From Setoptus koraiensis (Eukaryota; Arthropoda), in assembly GCA_048013815.1 (NCBI GenBank), contig CM106586.1:9796001-9860000 (forward strand): a stretch of 64,000 bases of DNA. The letters run 5' to 3'. Below the pieces are notes generated by a model, which was not told the origin of the DNA, ran no database searches, and worked only from the letters and a program-made list of their open reading frames with translations. Both the position numbers and the translations under genes were made by a program. Within the stretch, counting starts at the first letter, position 1. Each line of letters starts with the position of its first letter. Shown here piece after piece: positions 46,838-60,223 of this stretch.

Positions 46838-47292
46838 ACGAGGCCCCACAGTGGGATAAATATCTATCATCTCCTTCAAACACTAAAATATATTAATACT
46901 TCTAATTAACCGCAATGCCTGACTCATCCACCTAACCTATTGAGCAAAACGATTCCGGCAAACCAAGTTAGCATCATGGAAGCCATATTCATGGTTCGCT
47001 ACTAAGGAAAAACGAATATAATGAAAAGACTAGACTGGAGCAGCTTCTAGGGAAAAAGATGTTTAGCAATGTATTTGGTTTGTATCTGAAACTTCTTTGT
47101 TTAAAATTTTATTGAGATAAATTTAGTATGAAATATATTATTTATGAAAAGGCGAACCGTCGGTCAAAAACGCACATTATTATCGATTTTATTCCATAGT
47201 ATAGTTTAAAATCAATGTGTGAATCCTTAAAATGTTGCTCACATGCATACCTCAATCATGATATGATTTCAAAATTTCGAATTTATTAAGGT

Positions 47293-49728
<2,436 letters not shown>

Positions 49729-50473
49729 TTTGAGTATGAAATTAGGTGTGCTTGTGTCTATCACTAAATATTTGATAATTTTTTAAAAATTCTATAGCTT
49801 TTTAAATCTTTGGGTTTTAAACAAGGATCGATCCGAATGAGTGTTAAACGCCCAAGGTGCAGGCTTGTGTGTCATTGGTGCGATGTTTTGGCGCCATTCC
49901 TTTCTTTGTTTTGATTTCTGTGCAGGTCCCTAAGAGAAAGGTATGTGAGTGAGTAGAAAAAAGCTCTTTTTCAAGTGACTACTGTGCTGAGCGGCCACGG
50001 GTAGTGTATGTCGGGCTACGCCTTTTTCTTGTACCTTGAGCGGGTGTAAGTTAGAAAGGACTATTTAGTACGTGAATGTGAGCAATACAGTCGAATATTC
50101 TAATTGTCTTTTGTTACAATTGCGTCATAACTGCCCTCTCTTCGATTGACAAATGGATAATTTGAACAAAAGCCGGGCCTAGAACGGGTACAGTTCACGG
50201 GTGTATGCCCGTACGGGTAGAAAGGTTTTGAGTAGGCGTGTGAACTGCGCAGGCACGACATAAACAATAGTCCTGTGCACGCACCACAAAGGTGCTTTGT
50301 GCATGTGCTCATAAAATAAATATTCACGTTTAAATGGTCATATGTTTCTATTGGCAGTGCCCTATCGACAAACGCAATATTTCCGAGGATAGAAAATCTT
50401 TCATCATCATCTACCATCACTATAGATATCACTATAATATTATAATTGTTACCAATACCGTATTATTCTGAGA
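49729..50473. promoter_or_regulatory. Head-to-head promoter region of MCM7 and NDUFS8; right part copied from citrate synthase
   Basis: The left part serves MCM7. From about 50272 to the NDUFS8 ATG, two blocks match the citrate synthase upstream region (50272-50306 with 6763-6795, and 50364-50473 with ~6914-7019). An inverted motif GGGTGTATGCCCGTACGGGTA lies at ~50199-50219. Confidence 0.6.
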
Positions 50474-51124
50474 ATGCTTTATTTGCGTGCAGCCAGAGGA
50501 TTTAGACCTCTCTTGAACGGCTGTAGGACATTAAAAACGGAGACTGCATCGTCACCTTCATCATGTGACGTTCATGGACACAAAGCCAAGACCGATTTCA
50601 GAAGTGTTACCGCACATCCAGACTGGGAAGATTGGAATGTTATCGGAAAAAAAATAACCAGCTCCGTGCTTTGGTCCGAAATAGTTCGTGGTAGTCTGTT
50701 AACGTTGGGAGCTTTCTTCAAGGAGCCAGCCACCATCAACTACCCATTCGAAAAAGGACCCTTGAGTCCCAGATTCAGAGGCGAACATGCACTTAGGAGG
50801 TATCCAAATGGTGAAGAGCGTTGTATAGCTTGCAAATTATGCGAGGCCATTTGTCCAGCTCAGGCAATCACTATCGAGGCAGAGGAAAGAGCAGATGGTA
50901 GTAGGAGAACAACTCGTTACGACATTGACATGACTAAGTGCATATATTGTGGCTTCTGTCAGGAGGCTTGCCCAGTGGACGCCATAGTGGAGGGTCCGAA
51001 TTTCGAATACTCTACAGAGACTAGAGAGGAATTATTATATAATAAGGATAAACTATTGACTAATGGCGACAGGTGGGAAGCCGAGATAGCAGCCAACATA
51101 GAAGCGGATCACCTGTATCGCTGA
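50474..51124 (+). CDS. NDUFS8: NDUFS8 (complex I TYKY subunit) with a citrate-synthase-type presequence
   Basis: 216 residues, one exon. From [20 protein letters not shown] to the C-terminal IEADHLYR it follows NDUFS8 very closely, including both 4Fe-4S motifs [12 protein letters not shown] and [12 protein letters not shown]. The protein carries clusters N6a and N6b in the peripheral arm of complex I. The first ~36 residues are not NDUFS8-like: [20 protein letters not shown] through SSPSS equals the citrate synthase presequence except for E9G and F20L, and is followed by VHGHK, which belongs to mature citrate synthase. A stretch of exactly 20 codons of the donor is missing between SS and VHGHK. 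A functional mitochondrial presequence is likely. Confidence 0.95.
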   Translation: MLYLRAARGFRPLLNGCRTLKTETASSPSSCDVHGHKAKTDFRSVTAHPDWEDWNVIGKKITSSVLWSEIVRGSLLTLGAFFKEPATINYPFEKGPLSPRFRGEHALRRYPNGEERCIACKLCEAICPAQAITIEAEERADGSRRTTRYDIDMTKCIYCGFCQEACPVDAIVEGPNFEYSTETREELLYNKDKLLTNGDRWEAEIAANIEADHLYR

Positions 51125-54100
51125 GTATGACAATAATAAAGATTACTGCTTGTCTCGCGGCGGCAGTAGTCATCTAGTCTCCTTAGTGAATTGGAGTTCC
51201 GATTGGTTGAATAAAATAGATTTCGCCAGTAGTACACTAACACTCACATACACACACATTTGCACAATTTCATTGCATCATTGTGAAGCACCTGCAACAG
51301 GGGTTAGTTATCAATGTTATCTCGTTATTAATATAGCTGGTCACCTAATTTATATTCCTCTTTCATCATGTAATATTCTAAACGATTAAAGCAATTTCAC
51401 CGGATCATCGTATCTATCTTTTTCTTGTTCTGTCTCTCTCTCTTCTTAGCATTAATTTATTAATTTAAACTAGTAATAACAACTATGTGAGGATAGACTT
51501 GGACAAAAGGCAAGAAGAAAAGAAAGAAATTGATTAAATTTTCACCAGATTGGTGTTTTCTAACTAGTAGTTTGTAATAGTAGTGCCAGCAGTAATAGTA
51601 GAGAGAATAGCAAAAATTATTGCCAGCACTAATGATAGTTAATGGTTTGCTTAATGATCGCCATCAAGTCAGTCACGCAATTTTAATCATCGTTCAAGGT
51701 GCTACTCATGATGATTATTATTACTATTAATAACAATACTGATGGTAACAATAATAATAGCCGGCCAAGAAAAAGAATAACAACAGATTAGATAAATGAT
51801 AGTGGTGGTGGTCGTCGTTTATGCAATCAATCAGTTGAAAACTAACTACAAAATCATCGAAGCGATAGCAAGAGGAAACAAGGTTGTTGGTTGTGGTGCC
51901 TACCACATCAACAACAATTGATCGATGGTCGTTGGCTTACATCAATGGGTCGTCACTAGTGATGGACTAATATTGCAGCCAATGTGGCGTTTATCTCATT
52001 AGATTATATCAAAGGCAAGTTGCGAGATTTGCTACATAATGGCTTGTATATGTAAAAAGAAGAAGATCACTTGTTGTTATTGGTGGCGATGATGAGGGGA
52101 CCAGAGGTGAGAATTGGCGCAATCATTGATGGTGGTCACGATTACACGTTTACCTCGGGCTGATGGATCGACTGGTCAGCCAGCAACGATGATGCCTAGG
52201 TTAGTTGTATATTAGTTGGGTATAATGGAGGGGGGGGCGGGCATTTAGACGTGAATGATGCCATCGTCAACTGTACGACCGCCGATGGTCAGTTGACTAG
52301 TGGCGCCAGCAAGTGTCAACAATGTATTGACAGATAATTTATTATTATTACATGTACATGTTGGCTGCTGTTATCCTGTTATTTGGACACCATTGCTATC
52401 TGGTGTTTGTATTATTTGTTCGCCAATGACAATGACAATGACGTTAGTGTTTACGTTTGCACTGACTACTATCACTTGTTGCTGTGATTCAGACAAAAAT
52501 TTATATGAGCTGCGATTCTGTTGGCGCCAGTCTTGCCAGCCGCGCCAATTGTTGCAATTGTCGCAACATTGCAATGCCGTGGCCTGACAGATCTGAGATA
52601 ATTACCATGATACAATCAACGCTGTTATCGACGCTGACGTTGTTTGGGAGTGATGCAAACCGTGGCGACACACCAAACAAACAATAATAATAACTGTGAC
52701 AATAATACAGTAATATATAAAGGGCAGATAATATATGGCAGCGACAGTAAACAAGAGCATACCTAGAGAGGTCATTTGTTGTCGGTGTCACGGACAGTTT
52801 GAGTGTGAAAGCATCGCAGTTTATCGACTCGGACATGAGTCGATAAACTGACAATGCAACCGCGATACTAACAAGATCCTTGCACATGCAGTCCATTATA
52901 TATTGTCGCCGGACAATACTTGTCCGGCAAACGCCTCGGGCTGGTCTCTTTGCCAGGCTCTCCCGTGTGTCCCGGCCCCTTCTTGGCGGCCCCCTGACCA
53001 CGGGTGGCTCCGCTGACAGTTGTTGTATGGATGGCATTTGTTGGCCAATTGGAATGAATTGGAATGGAGTCAATTAACGCGACTGTTGAGGGACATTTGC
53101 CAATGAATTGAAGATTTTCCATTCTTGTTTGCTAGCGAGCGAGTGTGTGTGTGAATCGGCAACAATTGTGTCCGACGGCCAGAGTCAACTGGACCGCCGG
53201 CGGGGCGCCCCGCCTGAATCATCTATCATTGGCGTTAGCATTGTGAGCGTTGTTGGGCGCGTATTGTTTTGGCGTAGTTGCCGCGGTGATGTCATCGCGC
53301 CAACTTGATAAATTGAACACCAACATGCCGCTGGAATTCGCGAGTTCAGTTTGCCAACTTGTTGCTGACACGGCCGCATTGTGCCGGCCGCCAACAATAT
53401 TAAACAATATAAAAGGAACGCGATATTGGCTATCGAAATATATTTTTGTCGACTCCATGTTGAATGTTTGAACGCTCGAACGATATGGAATATTGAATAT
53501 TGAATGGCGACGCAATGTTTGTGTTGCGCCACCATGGGCACCGTCCATTGGCACCGTCCATGGGCACCGGCCGCATCACTGGCTGATGCGGCCACGACCG
53601 CGGCCAAGCTGTGACATGATCAATTTATCGGCGATATTTTAATTTTTATCTCGCAGCGTTCGCAGCGACAATGTTGCCATGGTGATGACTGGCCACCATT
53701 ATCTCTCTCGCACCGACTCAACACACTTGTTGGCGTTATAATTGGCCGGCGTGTGTGTCGGTGTCGGCCAGTGGCACTCCCCGTAATAGCCGGACTCATC
53801 TCATTTCTCACCTATCCGAAGATGGATCCGATCCCGTCTGTAAAGAATCCCGTCTGATCGGCCCGATGTGACTGCGTAGCGCCGCGTCTTTGTCCGCTCC
53901 TCTCGGCGAAAGTCCCGCGTCGTGTGAGGCCACCGCCCATTGCATGATTGATCACCTCGGCACCGGACAACAGTGGGCAAGGCCGGCAACGGCGACGACG
54001 CCGGTCGCGGCAGCGCCAACAAACGGCTCATCGCGTCGGCCGCTGATGCGGCGTGCCAAGACTGACAACAGCGCGAGTGGAGCCCGTCCTCGTCGGCCAC

Positions 54101-55074
54101 CTCGGCGGTCAGTGCGGGCCAATCCGGCGGCCATTGAGGGCCAATTCTGATAGGATCGGCCGCTCGATGCGGCCGTGGCGAGCAACAAAACAGTGCTCTT
54201 GAACCGGCCCAAAACCGACGGGCCCGAGACTGGTCGGCCCGAAACGGTCGGCCCGAAACGGTCGGTTCGGCCGCGCGGGCGCCCTCGTGCCTGTCCGCCA
54301 GATGCCGCCACGTCCGATATGTGACCGCGCACAAATGGCACTCCGCAAATCCGAGCACCGACAATTGCGATTGGTCTCATCGTCATCATCGCTGGCTCAT
54401 TGAGCGTGCGGTCAATATGTGGCCGCTGTCTCGTCACTGTCCGTTCTGTAAAGTTCACCTGTAAACTTGCGGTCGGTGGTTGACACGATGCGCATTGGCT
54501 TGTTGTATTGGCGCGATGCGGATTTACATGACGCGGACGGACACGATGAGCGCGACGACAAAACGGGCGAATCTCGTACAAGCGGCTGCCGGGCACCACC
54601 ATTGAGCGGGTTCGGCTGAGGCGGGCCAGCCAGCCAGCGACTAGCGACCCGCAGCCGGTCGGCCCACCAAAGAGGGCGCAGAGAGCGCAAAGAGGGCGCC
54701 GAGAACGCCAAAAACCAAATACAGGTGACACCTCGTCGGCAATTGTGCGATAGTTTGTGCGTGCGGTCTCGCCCGGCTCGTGCAAATTGGCACGTACGAC
54801 CGCAATTGTTGTGAGCACGCGGTGTGTCATTACCGGCGTCCTCATTACCGGCGCTGTTGCTGGTAGTTGCTGGTGGTTGCTGGTAGTTGCTGGTAGTTGA
54901 TGGTAGTTGCTGGTTGTTGCTGGTTGTCGGCTGGTTGTCGGCCGGTTGTGTTATTTGCGGCCACGGCGGCGAAAAGGTAACAACGGCCCGTCTAGAGCAA
55001 AGAGAGCCGGCCGACAGAATTACCTCTACACAATTCGGGTGGTCACGACGGCGCCAAATTAACGCCACCGATCG

Positions 55075-55160
55075 ACAACATCAGCAACAGCAACAGCAAC
55101 AACGGCAACAGCAACAACAACAACAACGGCAACAACATTAACAGCGGCAACAACAACAAC
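55075..55160 (+). repeat. (CAA/CAG/CGG)n tract
   Basis: CAACAG and CAACGG triplets in tandem; open in several frames and easily mistaken for a polyglutamine gene. Confidence 0.8.
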
Positions 55161-55397
55161 AACCTCGACGACAACACCTGAGAGGTGGCCACGCAAACAA
55201 GTGACGACGAAAAGGAAGCGACAAGAATGGGCGGCGTCTCAATTAGACAACAACAACAACAACTTGCCGGCCACCATCAGCGCCGCCGACAGTTAATTTA
55301 TAAGCAACACTACACGCCCACTTACCTGAGTTATTAGTTTGCTCTTGTTTTCTCTCTCGAAGTGGAGCGGCTTTTCTCGTTTGATCGCGGCCACTTG

Positions 55398-55461
55398 TTG
55401 TTGTTGTTGCCGTCGCTGTTGTTGTTGTTGTTGCCATTGCCGTTGTTGCCGTTGCTGTTGC

Positions 55462-55499
<38 letters not shown>

Positions 55500-55535
55500 C
55501 TGTTGCTGTTGCCGTTGTTGCCGTTGTTGTCGCCG
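55398..55535 (-). repeat. (GTTGTTGCC)n / (GTTGCT)n tract
   Basis: Roughly 45 triplets of GTT, GCC and GCT forming 9-, 12- and 15-bp sub-repeats. Confidence 0.8.
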
Positions 55536-56097
55536 CACTGGTCAGCGCGAAAACTGAGCTGCCAGAGAGCCGCCAAATGTGCTCCGACCCGAGACGCAAA
55601 TGTTGTGCTCACTCACCTGTTGTGCACAACACTGGCGCAACAGCCGCCGTTGAAATAAACGAATCCAATGAGCTAATGATACTGAGTGTGTGCCTAAGTA
55701 AATGATGACACAACAAACGACGGCCCTAATTGGACGACCACCTACAACGGCCGGCGCGCAAACGCCAGTTATATCATCAGCGGTTGTATCATCGTCGGTC
55801 GCATGGTCGCCGGTTATATCATCGTCAGTTATGGCGTGCCGGCCACTGCAACGTCCGCCGTCCGCCGTCCGTTTTTAGTGGATCACATGACCAGATTAGG
55901 CCGGCATTATGTGTTATTTATGTATTATTTATGTAGCATAATGTGGCCAGATTATAGAGAGCACGGCCGGGCAAATTGAGCAGTCAAGTCAATTGTCCAG
56001 TGTGTGTGTGTTGACGTGCTTAAATTAGTTTTTAATTTGCCTCCAAACAAGGCCACTCACAAATTGTGAGTCACAATGGCCAAGCGGCCCGGCCGAG

Positions 56098-56177
56098 CGA
56101 AGCCCATAGAAGCCCAGAGAAGCCCATAGAAGCCCAGAGAAGCCCATAGAAGCCCAGAGAAGCCCAGCGAAGCCGAG
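56098..56177 (+). repeat. Decamer array (GAAGCCCAGA/GAAGCCCATA)
   Basis: Eight 10-bp units; CAGA and CATA variants alternate for the first six, giving a 20-bp higher-order period. Confidence 0.9.
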
Positions 56178-56535
56178 TTACCTGTAGTTGGCGTGTATTT
56201 ATTGCAGCACATGACGAGCGCACATTAGGAGCACTTTGGTATGCGTATATTTCGTTTATGTATATTTGCTGCCGTTTATAGGCCGCACTTAGGCGACGGC
56301 ATACGTAACATGGCGACGTGGACGCATAACATGGTGACACCTCTGTCCGACAAAACGTCGCTCGACTGTGACAGCCACAGCAACTATAGGCGACTTTTGG
56401 CACTTTGGCCACTTTGGCCCGGCTAGCTCGAGCTTCGGCCGACAACAGTGCGACTGACAACAGTGTGAGCGAAGCCAGTTTTATGGCCTGTGCATTCACG
56501 ACAATTATCCGGCAACAGTCAGCGAAGCATCTCAT

Positions 56536-56656
56536 ATGAATACGAGAGTCACTCTCATATGGATATGAGAGAATTTCGTATGGATATGAGAGTCACTCTG
56601 ATGTGAATATGAGAGTCACTCTGATGTGAATATGAGAGTGTCTCATATGGATGCGA
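56536..56656 (+). repeat. ~24-bp tandem units (ATATGAGAGTCACTCTGATG)
   Basis: Four to five degenerate copies; each contains GAGAGTCACTCT, itself a near palindrome. Confidence 0.75.
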
Positions 56657-56657
56657 G

Positions 56658-56701
56658 AGTGACAATATAAAGTCGTTTCGAAATGACTTTATATTGTCAC
56701 T
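56658..56701. repeat. 44-bp near-perfect palindrome
   Basis: AGTGACAATATAAAGTC on the left mirrors GACTTTATATTGTCACT on the right around GTTTCGAAAT; only the G/T pair beside the core mismatches. The centre is TTTC|GAAA with no loop, so it can extrude as a cruciform. Confidence 0.9.
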
Positions 56702-57535
56702 TATTGTCGCCGGCACTGACAGCTGCCGTTGTTTGTGTCCGGCCGAGCAGCGACAAACGAGCGGCCGCCAGGTGAGGCCGCCTGATTTGCGTTTCACCTC
56801 TCTGACAATGGCAAAATTGTGCGCTTCTGTTTGTGGCCCCATCTACTGCTACTATAATACATATAATATATATAATATATATAATATATGCTATTTTTAT
56901 GCTCATTATCAGCCCATTATTTACAACTGACGGTGTCCGGCCACGCCAACTATAGGCCGGCCACAAGTGTCGACGATGACTAATTAGTATCAGTGGCCAA
57001 TTGTAATTATCGTTGTGACCGGGCCGGCATCGTGGCGAGCATCGCATGAATAATGGCCGACAAGCAACGCATAAATACGGCAGCATGATACGGCCGCCAT
57101 TGTCATGAGTGGGACGAGCGTTTTTGTTAATGAGATACACATTCACAAGTGTTGCCGCTAATTGTCGGAATGGAAAAACGACAATTATTATTAGCATATT
57201 ATTATTGTCAGTTGGCGCTACACTGTCGGTCGGGCTCGCGTTGCCAGTTGGTCAGTTAGCATCGCATTGCTGGTTGGTCAGTTGGTCAGTTGGCGTTGCA
57301 TTGCTAGTTATATTGCTGCTTGGAGCTCACTGACAACTTTGCAACGGCTGCCAGTGGCTGCCAATGGCGCGTCCATCATTACACACTATATATTGAATAT
57401 TATGAGTGCCGGCGAGCCGCCGGTGTCAATGCGTCGGCACGCAATTCTTTCATCAGAATATTATTTATCTTTGCATTTTTGCACAATAATTAATATTTTA
57501 TCACTACCTGTTTGCCGGTCGCAAGTCGTATCACA

Positions 57536-57608
57536 CAGGCAAGTCGTATCATACAGACAAGTTGCATCATACAGGCAAGTCGTATCATACAGACAAGTTG
57601 CATAATAC
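57536..57608 (+). repeat. 18/36-bp tandem units (CAGGCAAGTCGTATCATA)
   Basis: Four copies of an 18-bp unit; variants CAGGCAAGTCGTATCATA and CAGACAAGTTGCATCATA alternate. Confidence 0.85.
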
Positions 57609-57820
57609 AGGTTGTGCGCCCATCGAGCGGCAACATGCACATTATCCGCACCGAGCAAGCCCATCCGCATATTCACATGTGAATCTAGTTTATACATGCA
57701 GTTTATGCATGAAGTTCATAAATGCAGATTATATACGCAGTTTATATGTGCAGTGTGCGTACGGGATATAGGGCACATTGGCCATCTGTGGGCATTGATC
57801 GCCCAAAGACGCCCGTTGCG

Positions 57821-57936
57821 AAGCGCCGCTCAGGTGAGTTGCCAAGCCATCGCGCCCGCTCAGGTGAGTTGCCGAGCCATCGCGGCCGCTCAGGTGAGCC
57901 GCCGCCGAGCCAGCCTTGGCCGCGGCAACTCACCTG
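57821..57936. repeat. 30-bp array of CAGGTGAGTTGCC units, three direct and one inverted
   Basis: CAGGTGAG starts at 57831, 57861 and 57891, exactly 30 bp apart, with CCATCGCG between. The inverted copy GGCAACTCACCTGA lies at 57923-57936. Each unit holds a perfect splice-donor consensus and a CAGGTG E-box. Confidence 0.9.
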
Positions 57937-59464
57937 ACATTGGGCTGGCCTTGCCGTTGTCGTGGCAACGCACACAGCCCTTGTGATACAGGTGAGCTGC
58001 ACGGGTGCCATAGTGGCAAACGAAGAAATGAATTGCGCAATGCAAAGCCATTGCGCAATGTCCACTTTTGGCAACAACATTTACCTATTATACCGCTACT
58101 AATGCATCAATCTGTCTAGTGGTCCAGCTCGCCTGAGTGTCGGTGTCTCTTTGTTTTTGTTGCCGCTGTTGCCGTTGTTGCCGCTGTTGCCGCTGTTGCC
58201 GCTGTTGCCGCTGTTGCGCCGCCGTGTTACGTCATCGCCGGCCAGCCCGGCCAGTTCACGCCTGTCCATCGCTCGCCGCGCCGGCCACTGGTCAGGCGCG
58301 AAGGGCGAGCGAGCGTCGGCTCGGCACTGTCGACTCGACAGTGTCCACCGCTCATTAATTGGCCGGCGCTCGAGCTCGGGCTTCGAATTTCGAATTGCGA
58401 ATTGCGAACTCGGGCTCCGGACGGCGAATTCGCAACGGCGAATGTCGAACTTGCGCCTCGAAGCCGGCAGTTCGAACTTGGAGTTTCCAACTTCAAATTT
58501 GGCATTTCGAAGCGCCTCGCGCCGAGAATGCGAAACGCAGCGCAGCGCGCCCGACAATGGCAAGTTGAACGGGTGCTTCCACCATTGCGCATTATTGCGT
58601 TACGCAAGCCGGCCCGTCACTCACCGGCAACAAAGGGCGGCCGGCCGGCCGGCCGGCCAGTGCGCGGCCGAATATGCGGCCAAAGTGCAGTGAATGCACG
58701 CCGGCCTAAATCGGGCCGCGGCGAAATGACGCAACGAGCGCTCGCATATGAGCGCTAGTTAGGAGGCCGGCGGCGCAAGTGCAAGAACAATGCCGATGAT
58801 TGGTGCGCGTGGCATTGACAAGCTCTAATCATGACGTCATCATCACCGGACAGGCGGGCCTGTCAGTGCCGGCACCTGTAAAAATATTATTATGTAACTT
58901 TGCGTAATGTGTGTGTGTGTGTGTTGAACAGTGTGCATTGTGCGCCGGACAACTCGGCACAACTTGTTGCGTTGGCTCGCCACTTACGGCCACCGGCCTG
59001 TTACCTGTCGAGCCGTGCCGACAACGGCCACCAATTCGACGCCCAGTTCGACAGGTGAGTTCGGCGGCGCAAGCGGGCGCTTCTCGCCTCGAGTGTGTGT
59101 GTGTGTGTGCGCTGCGAGCCATTTCCTCAGGGCGCGTCCGAGCGGCGTGTGGGGCCTCCATGGTTGCGCCTGGCATCGGGCGGGCGCAAATTAGAGGGTT
59201 CGTTCGCCGCCGTTGCCGCCGCTTCGTCGGCGCTGTCAGTGGGCCGGCCGTCGGTCGGTGGGCAGCGCAAATTCAATTACCTGGCCAGAGCGTTTTTGTT
59301 TGATCTTGTAATAACTTAATGCGCGCACTTTGCCGGGTCGCTCCTTCGCTCGCGCCGCCGACCGTCGGCTTCGAGCCGCGAACTCGCAACTTCGCACTCG
59401 GCACTCGCCGCTGCCAACTTCGCACTCGCAACTTTGAAATTTTGGAGCTCGCAACTTTTAGACT

Positions 59465-59502
59465 CGCAAATTCATGAATTTATGAATTCATGAATTCATG
59501 AA
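59465..59502. repeat. (GAATTCAT)n palindromic array
   Basis: GAATTCATGAATTTATGAATTCATGAA: an 8-bp self-complementary unit repeated about four times. Confidence 0.85.
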
Positions 59503-59749
59503 GTCGCAACTCGCAACTCGGAACGAACGGCCGACGGTGGCGCAGTCACACAATCGGCGAGCAACTAATTGCGCTCAATTAGTTGCTGTTAGCGCCGCCA
59601 CCTCGGCGACCCTCATTGTGACGCTGTGGCCAGCGGCGGGCCGGCAGCATTGCGCCGGTAATGATGCCATCGACTCGCCACCCGTCCGACGTGTAACATT
59701 TGGCGCGTCTGCCCAATAATGCAGCCAGTGATATCACTCATCGACGGGT

Positions 59750-59815
59750 ATCACATTGTACATTGGACATTGTACATTAGACATTGTACATTGTACATTA
59801 GACATTGTACGTTAG
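59750..59815 (+). repeat. Array of ACATTGTACATT units
   Basis: About six copies of ACATTGTACATTAG/GG with 10- and 20-bp spacing; TGTACA is self-complementary. Confidence 0.85.
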
Positions 59816-60136
59816 GCGGCGGCGGCGGCGGAAACTGGCCAACGGATTCATCCATTGAATCTATCGGAACTTCCAATTTGGAAGGCGGATAGTTGGCCCG
59901 CATGGGCACCGCATCAATTGCATTCATTCGCAATTGACGTCGGTGGCGCTGGCGATCCATGGCGCGGCCAGCATCAGCGGCAACAGCCGCTGTTGAACAG
60001 CGTCAAAACGACGCTCGGTGTTATGTAACACTTGTTGCTCGGCGCAACTTGTTACATAACACTCACAAATTGTGAGCCACAATGGCCCACAAGCGATACT
60101 CGCACAGGCAACAGACGCGCCGGCGATAGTCGCACA

Positions 60137-60223
60137 CAGGTGAGAGATGCACAGGTAACAGACAGACAGGTAAGAGATGCTCACGTAATAGGTGCACAGG
60201 TAATAGGTGCACAGGTAATGGAT
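60137..60223 (+). repeat. Array of ACAGGTAA/ACAGGTGA units
   Basis: Five donor-like ACAGGTRA elements within 90 bp, spaced 12-20 bp, separated by GAGATGC, CAGAC and TAGGTGC. Confidence 0.8.

Noticed and set aside
57821-57936. 30-bp periodic units as a CRISPR-like array
   Set aside because: The units are adjacent without unique spacers, one copy is inverted, and the genome is eukaryotic.
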